A stretch of 7,142 nt of DNA, taken from positions 1 through 7,142 of the forward strand of contig CAZRQN010000140.1 in the NCBI GenBank assembly GCA_964602115.1, in the 5' to 3' direction. The DNA comes from JANOGU01 sp964602115 (GTDB lineage Bacteria; Pseudomonadota; Alphaproteobacteria; Rhodobacterales; Rhodobacteraceae). Below are positions 1-5,434 of the stretch, piece after piece. Made by a program: the position numbers and the translations under genes. The notes beneath the pieces were generated by a model. The model saw only the letters and a list, made by a program, of their open reading frames with translations, ran no database searches and had not been told where the DNA came from. The first letter of the stretch is position 1, and each line of letters starts with the position of its first letter.

Positions 1-836
1 GCACGTTCCGCTCCGTGGCCGTCAAGGCCCCGGGCTTCGGCGACCGCCGCAAGGCCATGCTGCAGGACATCGCGATCCTGACCGGCGGCCAGGTGATCTC
101 GGACGATCTCGGCATGAAGCTGGAGAATGTCACCATCGACATGCTCGGCCGCGCCAAGAAAGTGTCGATCAACAAGGACAACACCACCATCGTTGACGGC
201 GCCGGCGACAAGAAGGAAATCGAGGCGCGCGTGGCCCAGATCCGTCAGCAGGTCGAGGACACCACCTCGGACTACGACCGCGAGAAGCTGCAGGAGCGTG
301 TGGCCAAACTGGCGGGCGGCGTCGCGGTGATCCGCGTCGGCGGCATGACCGAAGTGGAAGTCAAAGAGCGCAAGGACCGTGTCGATGACGCGCTGAACGC
401 GACCCGCGCGGCCGTGCAGGAAGGCATCGTCGTCGGCGGCGGCGTGGCCCTGATCCAGGGCGCCAAGACGCTCGAAGGCCTCAAGGGCGCCAATGCCGAC
501 CAGGACGCCGGCATCGTCATCGTCCGCAAGGCGCTGGAAGCGCCGCTGCGCCAGATCGCCCAGAACGCGGGCGTGGACGGTTCGGTGGTTGCCGGCAAGG
601 TGCGTGAATCGACCGACCCGTCGTTCGGCTTCAACGCCCAGACCGAAGAATATGGCGACATGTTCAAGTTCGGCGTCATCGACCCGGCCAAGGTCGTGCG
701 CACCGCGCTGGAAGACGCCGCTTCGGTGGCCTCGCTCCTGATCACCACCGAGGCGATGATCGCCGACAAGCCCAAGGACGCGGCCCCGGCGATGCCGGGC
801 GGCGGCGGCGGCATGGGCGGCGGCATGGACTTCTGA
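1..836 (+). CDS. groEL: Chaperonin GroEL (60 kDa chaperonin), C-terminal half, 5' end outside the window
   Basis: ATP-driven cytosolic chaperonin that folds proteins inside a double heptameric ring capped by GroES. The reading frame is open from base 3 to the TGA at 834-836 and gives about 277 residues, roughly half of the usual 540-550. The visible part starts in the apical domain with the hallmark VKAPGFGDRRKAML, continues through TSDYDREKLQERVAKLAGG, and then the segment RVDDALNATRAAVQEG. That segment contains the aspartate matching E. coli D398, which is needed for ATP hydrolysis. It is followed by the GGG turn of the equatorial domain and by EEYGDMFKFGVIDPAKV. The tail is the typical flexible Gly/Met repeat ending GGGMDF. 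The start codon and the expected upstream groES are not in the window. A strong terminator follows directly, so this is the last gene of its operon. Identity is certain from sequence recall. Confidence 0.98.
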   Translation, partial: TFRSVAVKAPGFGDRRKAMLQDIAILTGGQVISDDLGMKLENVTIDMLGRAKKVSINKDNTTIVDGAGDKKEIEARVAQIRQQVEDTTSDYDREKLQERVAKLAGGVAVIRVGGMTEVEVKERKDRVDDALNATRAAVQEGIVVGGGVALIQGAKTLEGLKGANADQDAGIVIVRKALEAPLRQIAQNAGVDGSVVAGKVRESTDPSFGFNAQTEEYGDMFKFGVIDPAKVVRTALEDAASVASLLITTEAMIADKPKDAAPAMPGGGGGMGGGMDF

Positions 837-858
837 TCGGGCGACCGATCGGATCGGG

Positions 859-886
859 AAAGGGGCGCCTTCGGGCGCCCCTTTTT
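859..886 (+). terminator. Rho-independent terminator of groEL
   Basis: Perfect 8-bp GC stem (GGGGCGCC at 862-869, GGCGCCCC at 874-881) closed by a C(UUCG)G tetraloop. Three A residues before the stem can pair with the first U residues of the following T run (882-886). It lies 23 bases after the groEL stop, so it should end the groESL transcript and insulate the next gene. Confidence 0.93.
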
Positions 887-957
887 CGTTTTCCGGCCCG
901 GTATCGCGCCCGGTGGCTGCCATGTAAGGATCAGGGCATCTCGGTGCGGAGGCGCGA

Positions 958-1560
958 ATGGGCGAGGTGGACTTCTTCTATTTCTTCGGCAGCGGCTATG
1001 CCTATCTTTCGGTGCTGCGGATCGGGGCGCTGGCGGAACGCGCCGGGGTCAGGGTCCATTGGCGGCCCTTCAACGTCCGGCCGCTGATGCGCGAGAACAA
1101 CGTGATGCTGCGCGACGAGGCGCAGAAGGTGCGCTACCTCTGGCGCGACATCGAACGGCGTGCCGCCCAGCACGGGCTGCCCTTTGTCAGGCCGCCGATC
1201 TGGCCGACCGAGCCGGACCTTCTGGCCAGCCGGGTGGCCATGGTGGCGGCCGGGGAGGGCTGGGTGGAGCCCTATTCGCTGGAGAGCTTTCGCGCCTGGT
1301 ATCTGGAGGGCCTGCCGCTCGGCACGCCCGAAAGCCTCTCCGCCATCCTGCCCCGCCTCGGGCAGGACCCCGCGCGTGTCATGATGCGGGCGGCCCTGCC
1401 CGAGGCGGCGGCGCGGCTCGAGGCCGAGACGGAAGCGGCGCGACGGGTGGGGGCCTTCGGCTCGCCGAGCTTTGTCGTCGGGGGCGAGCTGTTCTGGGGC
1501 GACGACCGGCTGGAAGAGGCGCTGGACTGGGCCGCCGGCCGCCACCCGGCGCAGAGCTGA
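958..1560 (+). CDS. DsbA-fold 2-hydroxychromene-2-carboxylate isomerase-like protein (kappa-GST family)
   Basis: A 200-residue protein of the thioredoxin-fold kappa-GST/HCCA isomerase family. The best known members use glutathione to isomerise 2-hydroxychromene-2-carboxylate in naphthalene breakdown, but most bacterial homologues have no known substrate. Seen here: an N-terminal beta strand and active-site loop FFGSGYAYLS (residues 9-18), where S12 matches the usual catalytic serine; a helical insertion (about 50-150); and the C-terminal signature GAFGSPSFVVGGELFWGDDR (165-184), with the cis-proline at P170. There is no CXXC, so it is not a disulfide oxidoreductase. The usual Ser-Pro of the active-site loop is Ser-Gly here. 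The ATG is supported by GGAGG at 948-952, five bases upstream. The stop is 34 bases before the GNAT gene on the same strand, suggesting co-transcription. No aromatic-degradation genes lie nearby, so the true substrate is open. Confidence 0.88.
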   Translation: MGEVDFFYFFGSGYAYLSVLRIGALAERAGVRVHWRPFNVRPLMRENNVMLRDEAQKVRYLWRDIERRAAQHGLPFVRPPIWPTEPDLLASRVAMVAAGEGWVEPYSLESFRAWYLEGLPLGTPESLSAILPRLGQDPARVMMRAALPEAAARLEAETEAARRVGAFGSPSFVVGGELFWGDDRLEEALDWAAGRHPAQS

Positions 1561-1594
1561 GCAACAGCCTGGACCGCGCCGAGGACAGGTGCCG

Positions 1595-2143
1595 ATGGAA
1601 ATGCCGCGTCTCGTCATCGGGTTGACCACGGAGCAGGAGGGCGAAGCCGATGCCCTTCTGCGCGCCGCCTTTCCGGGGCCGGAGGAGGCGGGCCTTGTCC
1701 AGAACCTTCGCCGGGCGGGAGTGCTGGTCGGCGAGTACGGACTGGAATGGCAAGGCCGGATCGCCGCCTATGCCGCCGTCAGCTGGTTGGTGGCGCCGAA
1801 GGGCTGGGCCTGCCTCGCCCCGGTGGCGGTGCGGCCGGAGTGGCAAGGCGGGGCGCTGTGGGACGGCGATGCGCGGGCCGGGGACCGCGACCGCTGGCGC
1901 CTTGGCACGCGGCTGGTGCGGGCACTGGTCGAGGGGCTCGCGGCCCGAAGGGGGCAGCCGGGCATCCCGGAAACGCTGGTGGTTCTGGGCGAGCCCGCCT
2001 TCTACGAGCGCTGCGGCTTCTCCCTTGCCCGGGCCGCGCGGCTCGTCACCTCCTATCCCTTGTCGCACATGATGATCGCGCGACCGGGTGACGACGTTCC
2101 GGGCGAAGAATTGGTCTATCCCGCCGCATTTGACGGCGTCTGA
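1595..2143 (+). CDS. GNAT family N-acetyltransferase (YhbS-like)
   Basis: A predicted acetyl-CoA-dependent acyltransferase of 182 residues; the acceptor is unknown. Recognisable GNAT parts: N-terminal TTEQEGEADALLRAAF (11-26), the central strand and start of motif A LAPVAVRPEWQG (74-85), the end of motif A RLGTRLVRALVEG (102-114), and the C-terminal VLGEPAFYERCGF (130-142) typical of COG3153/YhbS-type enzymes. The glycine-rich CoA loop, normally Q-G-x-G-[IL]-G, is stretched by about 15 charged residues between Q84-G85 and L103-G104. ATG 1595 is preferred over the longer open frame because that frame overlaps the previous gene, and because AGG (1587-1589) and GAGG (1581-1584) lie at ribosome-binding distance. 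It probably forms an operon with the upstream isomerase-like gene and converges on the DUF4386 gene with only 5 bases between the stops. No terminator is visible there. Confidence 0.87.
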   Translation: MEMPRLVIGLTTEQEGEADALLRAAFPGPEEAGLVQNLRRAGVLVGEYGLEWQGRIAAYAAVSWLVAPKGWACLAPVAVRPEWQGGALWDGDARAGDRDRWRLGTRLVRALVEGLAARRGQPGIPETLVVLGEPAFYERCGFSLARAARLVTSYPLSHMMIARPGDDVPGEELVYPAAFDGV

Positions 2144-2148
2144 GCGGA

Positions 2149-2841
2149 TCAGTCGCGGCCCGGGCGGCGGCCGGCCAGCGCCTCGCGCACAAGGCCGGCG
2201 CCGGTGACCACGAGCCAGAGCGAGAAGGCGAGGTAGCCCGCGATGGCGGCGAGGCCGAAAGCCTCGCCATCCCGGCCAAGCGCCATCGCCACGCCCTCGG
2301 CGGAGCCGGCAAGCATCAGGAGCGCGGCGGAGGTGCCGAGCGCCGGGGCGAGGCGCGCCCCTTCGGCACGGGTGGCCGCCGCCATGGCCAGCAGGAAGAA
2401 GGCGGTGAACAGATAGCCCAGGTGCTCGCCGATGCCGACGCCGCCCCATTGGTTGAGGACCAGAAAGGCCTGCGCCTGGCCCTCGGGCAGGGCGGCGAGC
2501 GCCGGGACGGCGAAGACCCAGCGGACAAGCCCGATGGCCTGCACCGTGCCGGCGAGGCTGCCGAGGATCGCGGCGGCGATCCTGAGCGGCGAGGCGGCAT
2601 TGCGGTGGAGCGCGAGGGCCAGCGTCAGCGGCACCATCAGCACGGCGGAGAGCGCGAAGGCGTACCAGGTGAGGACGAGCCGGGGGCCGCCGGCGGCGAA
2701 GGCCTCCAGCACTTCCGGCGCCGGCCGGCGGAGGATGTCGGGATAGTCGAACTGCGCCGCGAGCGCCGCGAAGGCGCCGTTGAACAGAAGTGCCTCGGCG
2801 GCGGTGGCGAGGCCAAGGGCAGCAAGGGCGGGGCGGGTCAT
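2149..2841 (-). CDS. DUF4386-type multi-pass inner-membrane protein
   Basis: A 230-residue hydrophobic protein of unknown function. I see about six membrane helices, near residues 5-28, 54-79, 88-115, 141-158, 163-187 and 195-218. The soluble first loop carries FDYPDILRRPAPEVLEAF (31-48) and the central region carries QAIGLVRWVF and GVGIGEHLGYLFTAF. These resemble what I recall of DUF4386 proteins; the family call is from memory of motif layout. I chose ATG at 2841 (MTRPAL...) because it leads straight into the first helix. An upstream in-frame ATG at 2862 would lie inside a palindromic operator, and neither start has a strong Shine-Dalgarno. The gene is divergent from the TetR gene and has a perfect 18-bp palindrome 13-30 bases upstream of its start, so it is very likely that regulator's target. 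Confidence 0.82.
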   Translation of the reverse strand: MTRPALAALGLATAAEALLFNGAFAALAAQFDYPDILRRPAPEVLEAFAAGGPRLVLTWYAFALSAVLMVPLTLALALHRNAASPLRIAAAILGSLAGTVQAIGLVRWVFAVPALAALPEGQAQAFLVLNQWGGVGIGEHLGYLFTAFFLLAMAAATRAEGARLAPALGTSAALLMLAGSAEGVAMALGRDGEAFGLAAIAGYLAFSLWLVVTGAGLVREALAGRRPGRD

Positions 2842-2853
2842 CGGGCGTTTCTT

Positions 2854-2871
2854 TGTCACCATGTGGTGACA
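2854..2871. promoter_or_regulatory. Palindromic operator 1 (probable TetR-family site)
   Basis: Perfect inverted repeat with 8-bp arms TGTCACCA / TGGTGACA around a 2-base centre, just upstream of the DUF4386 start (2841, minus strand). It matches the second palindrome at 2910-2927 in 15 of 18 positions. Such paired palindromes between a TetR gene and a divergent neighbour are the usual arrangement for a local repressor. The binding protein is inferred. Confidence 0.75.
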
Positions 2872-2874
2872 TGG

Positions 2875-2903
2875 CGCATGATCCCCTTGGCGAGTCGAGT
2901 CAA
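2875..2903 (-). promoter_or_regulatory. Weak candidate promoter of the DUF4386 gene
   Basis: On the minus strand TTGACT (2903-2898) is a 5 of 6 match to a -35 box. Seventeen bases later the hexamer CATGCG (2880-2875) is a poor -10, matching only at its A and T. If this is the promoter, operator 1 would cover the first transcribed bases. The -35 is good and the -10 doubtful. Confidence 0.3.
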
Positions 2904-2915
2904 GCGGTATATCAC
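2887..2915 (+). promoter_or_regulatory. Candidate sigma-70-like promoter of the tetR gene
   Basis: TTGGCG (2887-2892) and TATCAC (2910-2915) are separated by 17 bases, each matching 4 of 6 positions of the -35 and -10 consensus. The -10 hexamer lies inside operator 2, so bound repressor would block it. This is a pattern match only; no transcription start is known. Confidence 0.4.
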
Positions 2916-2927
2916 CGGGTGGTGACA
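2910..2927. promoter_or_regulatory. Palindromic operator 2 (probable TetR-family site, autoregulatory)
   Basis: Inverted repeat TCACC / GGTGA with flanking T and A also symmetric (arms TATCACC and GGTGACA, 4-base centre). It is nearly the same sequence as operator 1, exactly 56 bp away. It ends 18 bases before the TTG start of the TetR gene and overlaps the candidate -10 box, which fits self-repression. Confidence 0.72.
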
Positions 2928-2945
2928 AATTCGCGGGAGACCGGG

Positions 2946-3566
2946 TTGACCGAACCGAGACGGCGCGACCGTGAGGCGACCACCCACCGGGTGATCGCGG
3001 CAGCGGCGCGGATTCTGGCGGAAGAGGGGGCGCTCGCCCTGGGGGTCAACGCGCTGGCCAAGGCGGCGGACTGCGACAAGCAACTGATCTACCGCTATTT
3101 CGGCGGCCTCGACGGGGTGCTTGCCGCCCTGGGCGAGGCGGTCGCCGAACGGCTCTCCGCCGCGCTGGCCCGCGCCGCCCCGGCACCTGCCCGCAACTGG
3201 TCGGACTTCGCCGTCATGCTGGCGCGCGGGCTTCTGTCGGCCTATCGCGCCGATCCGGCGCTCGGCCGCATCCGCGCGGCGGAATTTGCCGGGCCGCCGG
3301 GCGCGCTGGCGGCCTTTGCCGAGGCGCGGGGCAGGGTGATCGCCGCCTGGGTGGCCTCGGTCCGCCCGCCGGTTCCGCCGCCGCCCGGCTGCGACGTGGC
3401 CGCCTTGCTGGCGCTGTTCACCGGCGCGATCGAGGGCGCGGTGCTGTCGGCGGCCGCGACCGGCGCCATGTCGGGCCTGCCGCTGGCCGGCGAGGCGGAC
3501 TGGGCCCGGCTGGAGACGGCGCTCTGCGGCGCCGTGGCTTCCGCCTTTGCGGCCCCGCCGCCCTGA
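2946..3566 (+). CDS. TetR/AcrR family transcriptional regulator
   Basis: A 206-residue DNA-binding regulator, the normal size for the family. The N-terminal TetR domain is clear: THRVIAAAARILAEEGALAL (residues 13-32) as helix 1, then the helix-turn-helix VNALAKAADCDKQLIYRYFG (34-53) with the family's typical IYRYF motif. The rest is an alanine-rich helical ligand/dimerisation domain with no recognisable effector motif and a proline-rich loop PPVPPPPG. I chose the TTG start at 2946 because GGGAG (2935-2939) lies six bases upstream. In-frame GTG codons at 2919 and 2922 have no ribosome-binding site and sit inside operator 2. It is divergent from the DUF4386 membrane-protein gene across 104 bp holding two matching palindromes, so it most likely represses that gene and itself. 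It converges with the GFA gene with 16 bases between the stops. Confidence 0.9.
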   Translation: MTEPRRRDREATTHRVIAAAARILAEEGALALGVNALAKAADCDKQLIYRYFGGLDGVLAALGEAVAERLSAALARAAPAPARNWSDFAVMLARGLLSAYRADPALGRIRAAEFAGPPGALAAFAEARGRVIAAWVASVRPPVPPPPGCDVAALLALFTGAIEGAVLSAAATGAMSGLPLAGEADWARLETALCGAVASAFAAPPP

Positions 3567-3582
3567 CCGTGCCCGCCCGCCG

Positions 3583-4008
3583 CTATTCGGCAAGCACCTC
3601 CCCCGACCCGCCCAGTTCCGCCGGAAAGTCCCTGAGCTTCGGCAGACCGTCCTTAATCGGCAGCACCGTCTCGGCATAGTTGACATGCAACATCGGCACG
3701 AAGGCGAGGCTGGGAATGGTGGCGGCATAGACATCGACGAGGCCAAAGGTCGGGTGGTCGGTCATCACATGCCCGCCGCACCGGGTGCAGAAGGCGCGGT
3801 CCGAAGTCGGGCTCTTGGCGAAACGCCCCAGGTGCTCGGCGCCCCGGGTGACGGCGACCGCTTCGGGCTTCCACAGCGTGAAGGCATTGACCGGACCGGC
3901 GGACCACGATCGGCACGAGGCGCAGTGGCAATAGCCCATCGCCGCCGGTTCCCCGGTCACGCTGATCTCGACCGCGCCGCAGAAGCAGGTTCCGACATGG
4001 TGGCTCAT
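3583..4008 (-). CDS. GFA family protein (glutathione-dependent formaldehyde-activating enzyme/CENP-V fold)
   Basis: A 141-residue zinc protein of the GFA/CENP-V family. The founding member Gfa was proposed to speed formation of S-hydroxymethylglutathione from formaldehyde and glutathione, but most homologues are uncharacterised. All seven family cysteines are present: C8 and C10 (TCFCGAVE), C27, C29 and C32 (YCHCASCR), and C74 and C77 (FCTRCGGHV). The C-terminal part has the usual VNYAETVLPIKDGLPKLRDF. ATG at 4008 is supported by AAGGGA on the minus strand (4021-4016) seven bases upstream. A longer in-frame extension up to 4251 runs antisense into the neighbouring transporter gene and is not coding. 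It is divergent from the EamA transporter. No formaldehyde dehydrogenase or glutathione gene is nearby, so a formaldehyde role is not supported by context. Confidence 0.92.
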   Translation of the reverse strand: MSHHVGTCFCGAVEISVTGEPAAMGYCHCASCRSWSAGPVNAFTLWKPEAVAVTRGAEHLGRFAKSPTSDRAFCTRCGGHVMTDHPTFGLVDVYAATIPSLAFVPMLHVNYAETVLPIKDGLPKLRDFPAELGGSGEVLAE

Positions 4009-4086
4009 AGGATGTTCCCTTCTCTCTTTCCGCGCCAGACCGACCGGCGCCGGAGGGGTCAGCCTCGGGCTGCGCGGCGCGGATCG

Positions 4087-4130
4087 CCAGTTCACGCGGA
4101 GAAGCGCCGCCGCTACAGATTGTGAACCGG
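4087..4130. promoter_or_regulatory. Spaced inverted repeat in the gfa/eamA divergent promoter region
   Basis: CCAGTTCAC (4087-4095) and GTGAACCGG (4122-4130) are inverted copies matching at 8 of 9 positions, 26 bases apart. Between them, TTCACG (4091-4096) and TACAGA (4114-4119) at 17-base spacing form a weak candidate promoter toward the transporter. The arms could be half-sites of a regulator that loops or binds as two dimers. No regulator gene is adjacent to this pair. Confidence 0.4.
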
Positions 4131-4153
4131 TCGAGCCCCGGGGAGCCTGCACC

Positions 4154-5014
4154 ATGCCGCTGCTTCTGCTTACGGCGCTGACCATGCTGGCCTTTGCCGG
4201 CAACTCGATCCTGAACCGGCTGGCGGTCGGTGGCGGCGAGATCGGCGCCATGCGCTTCGTCCTCGTCCGTCTCGTCGCCGGGGCGGCGCTTCTGGCGGCA
4301 CTGGTGCTCGCCCGGCGCCTGGCCGGCGGACGGCCGCTGTGGCCCGGCTTGCGCGGCCGGATCGGCGGGGTGGGCGGCCTGCTCGTCTATCTCTTCGGCT
4401 TTTCCGCAGCCTATGTGGCGCTCGATGCCGGAACCGGGGCGCTGATCCTGTTCGGGACGGTGCAGATCACCCTTTTCGGCGCGGCTCTTGTCCTGGGCGA
4501 GCGGGTGCCGGCGCGGCGCTGGGCGGGGGCGGCGCTGGCCTTTGCCGGGCTTGTCCTGCTCCTCGCCCCGGGCATCGGCCAGGCGCCGAGCCCGCCGCAT
4601 GCGGCGCTGATGGTCGCGGCCGGCATCGGCTGGGGGCTCTATACGATGTCGGCGCGCGGCACCCCCGATCCGCTGGCGGCGACGGCGTGGAATTTTCTCC
4701 TCGCCGTGCCCTTCGCCCTCGCCGCTTCGGCCATCCTCGCGGACGGCCCGGCGGCCGCGCCGGTCACGGTGACGGGCTATGCGCTGGCTGCGACCTCGGG
4801 CGCCATCACCTCCGGCCTCGGCTATGCGCTCTGGTACCGGGTCCTGCCCGCACTCGGCCCCTCCCGCGCCGCAGTGGCACAACTGACCGTGCCGCTGATC
4901 GCCGCCGCCGGGGGTGCCGCCCTGATCGGCGAGCCGGTGGGGCTGCGCTTCGCGCTTGCCTCGGCGCTGGTTCTCGGCGGCGTCGCCTGGGCGCTGGCCC
5001 GTCCCGGGCACTGA
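4154..5014 (+). CDS. EamA/DMT-superfamily transporter (drug/metabolite exporter)
   Basis: A 286-residue inner-membrane protein with the ten-helix, two-repeat architecture of the drug/metabolite transporter superfamily, usually proton-driven exporters of amino acids, metabolites or drugs. The first EamA repeat starts at the N terminus (LAFAGNSILNRLAV, 12-25; MRFVLVRLVAG, 33-43) and ends with the signature ALDAGTGALILFGTVQITLF and ALVLGERV (89-118). The second starts near 150 (ALMVAAGIGWGLYTMSARG) and repeats the signature as LGPSRAAVAQLTVPLIAAAG and ALIGEPVGLR (234-265). Length is normal and both repeats look intact. GGGGAG (4140-4145) lies eight bases before the ATG. The gene is divergent from gfa; the substrate cannot be told from sequence. 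A 9-bp stem-loop spans its stop codon. Confidence 0.93.
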   Translation: MPLLLLTALTMLAFAGNSILNRLAVGGGEIGAMRFVLVRLVAGAALLAALVLARRLAGGRPLWPGLRGRIGGVGGLLVYLFGFSAAYVALDAGTGALILFGTVQITLFGAALVLGERVPARRWAGAALAFAGLVLLLAPGIGQAPSPPHAALMVAAGIGWGLYTMSARGTPDPLAATAWNFLLAVPFALAASAILADGPAAAPVTVTGYALAATSGAITSGLGYALWYRVLPALGPSRAAVAQLTVPLIAAAGGAALIGEPVGLRFALASALVLGGVAWALARPGH

Positions 5015-5024
5015 TCCCGGGACG
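5000..5024. repeat. Stem-loop across the eamA stop codon
   Basis: CGTCCCGGG (5000-5008) pairs perfectly with CCCGGGACG (5016-5024) around a 7-base loop that contains the TGA stop. There is no T run after it, so it is not a canonical intrinsic terminator. It may stabilise the 3' end or help separate the transporter from the convergent small ORF. Confidence 0.45.
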
Positions 5025-5041
5025 CGGCCCGGCCGGGGCGA

Positions 5042-5278
5042 TTACCAGTTGCCGGCCCGCATCCCGGCGCGGATGGACAGCGAGGTGACGGCGTCCACCG
5101 AGGGATGGAGGCCGCAGGCCGGCCCGACCGGCCGCCCATCCTCCGCGCCGGAGGTTTCGGACCGCAGCCGGCGCAACTGCGAAAGGACAGCCACGACAGC
5201 GGTGGCGAGGAACCCGAGGGCGGTGCCCTGCGCGGGGCGGCGGAGCGTGGAGGCGGAGCGGGCGATCTGGAGGGTCAT
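5042..5278 (-). CDS. Small hypothetical protein with one predicted membrane helix
   Basis: I do not recognise this 78-residue protein. Seen: a basic N terminus (RSASTLRRPAQ, residues 7-17), one hydrophobic segment GTALGFLATAVVAVLSQL (18-35) followed by RRLR, and then a polar tail of about 40 residues. The charge pattern on either side of the helix does not fix the topology. About 72 of 78 codons end in G or C, which supports real coding in this GC-rich genome, though the opposite strand is also GC-rich. A weak GAG lies eight bases before ATG 5278. The much longer open frame running upstream to 7030 is antisense to two real genes and is not part of it. The gene is divergent from hxlR across 156 bp with two palindromes, so it may be the regulator's target. 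It could also be a spurious or decayed ORF. Confidence 0.5.
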   Translation of the reverse strand: MTLQIARSASTLRRPAQGTALGFLATAVVAVLSQLRRLRSETSGAEDGRPVGPACGLHPSVDAVTSLSIRAGMRAGNW

Positions 5279-5356
5279 GACGGCATCTCGCGTCTGAAGG
5301 GTTGCGGTTTGTGTGCAGACTCTGCCCGCCCCCGGCTGTCGCGGGGAGTGCAGCGC

Positions 5357-5370
5357 CGGAAGCGCTTCCG
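5357..5370. promoter_or_regulatory. 14-bp perfect palindrome upstream of hxlR
   Basis: CGGAAGCGCTTCCG is self-complementary over its whole length. It lies 65 bases before the hxlR start, in the region shared with the divergent small ORF. This is a possible operator; the binding protein is unknown. Confidence 0.4.
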
Positions 5371-5371
5371 A

Positions 5372-5386
5372 TACAGTTTTTGAACT
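5372..5386. promoter_or_regulatory. Candidate HxlR operator / -10 region
   Basis: TACAGTTTTTGAACT contains the interrupted dyad AGTT-N4-AACT (5375-5386) and a -10-like TACAGT (5372-5377, 4 of 6). It begins two bases after the 14-bp palindrome and is one of the few AT-rich spots here. The same 15-base pattern occurs upstream of eamA at 4114-4128 with 12 of 15 positions identical. Confidence 0.38.
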
Positions 5387-5434
5387 AGGCCCCCGGGGCG
5401 CCGGCGCAGTAGCCTGTTGCCGGGAGGACGACCG

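Noticed and set aside
1379..2872. 497-codon minus-strand open frame over the GNAT and DUF4386 genes
   Set aside because: It is in a different frame from the DUF4386 protein and antisense to the GNAT enzyme, with no recognisable motif.
4044..4053. 10-bp palindrome CCGGCGCCGG upstream of gfa
   Set aside because: Pure-GC palindromes of this length arise often by chance at this base composition, and no second copy or promoter context supports it.
3653..5011. 452-codon minus-strand open frame opposite the EamA transporter
   Set aside because: Composition is Arg/Gly/Gln-rich low-complexity typical of an antisense shadow. It overlaps the well-supported transporter and GFA genes.
5391..5398. CCCCGGGG palindrome near the hxlR start
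   Set aside because: Short, GC-only and without symmetric flanks; not distinguishable from background.
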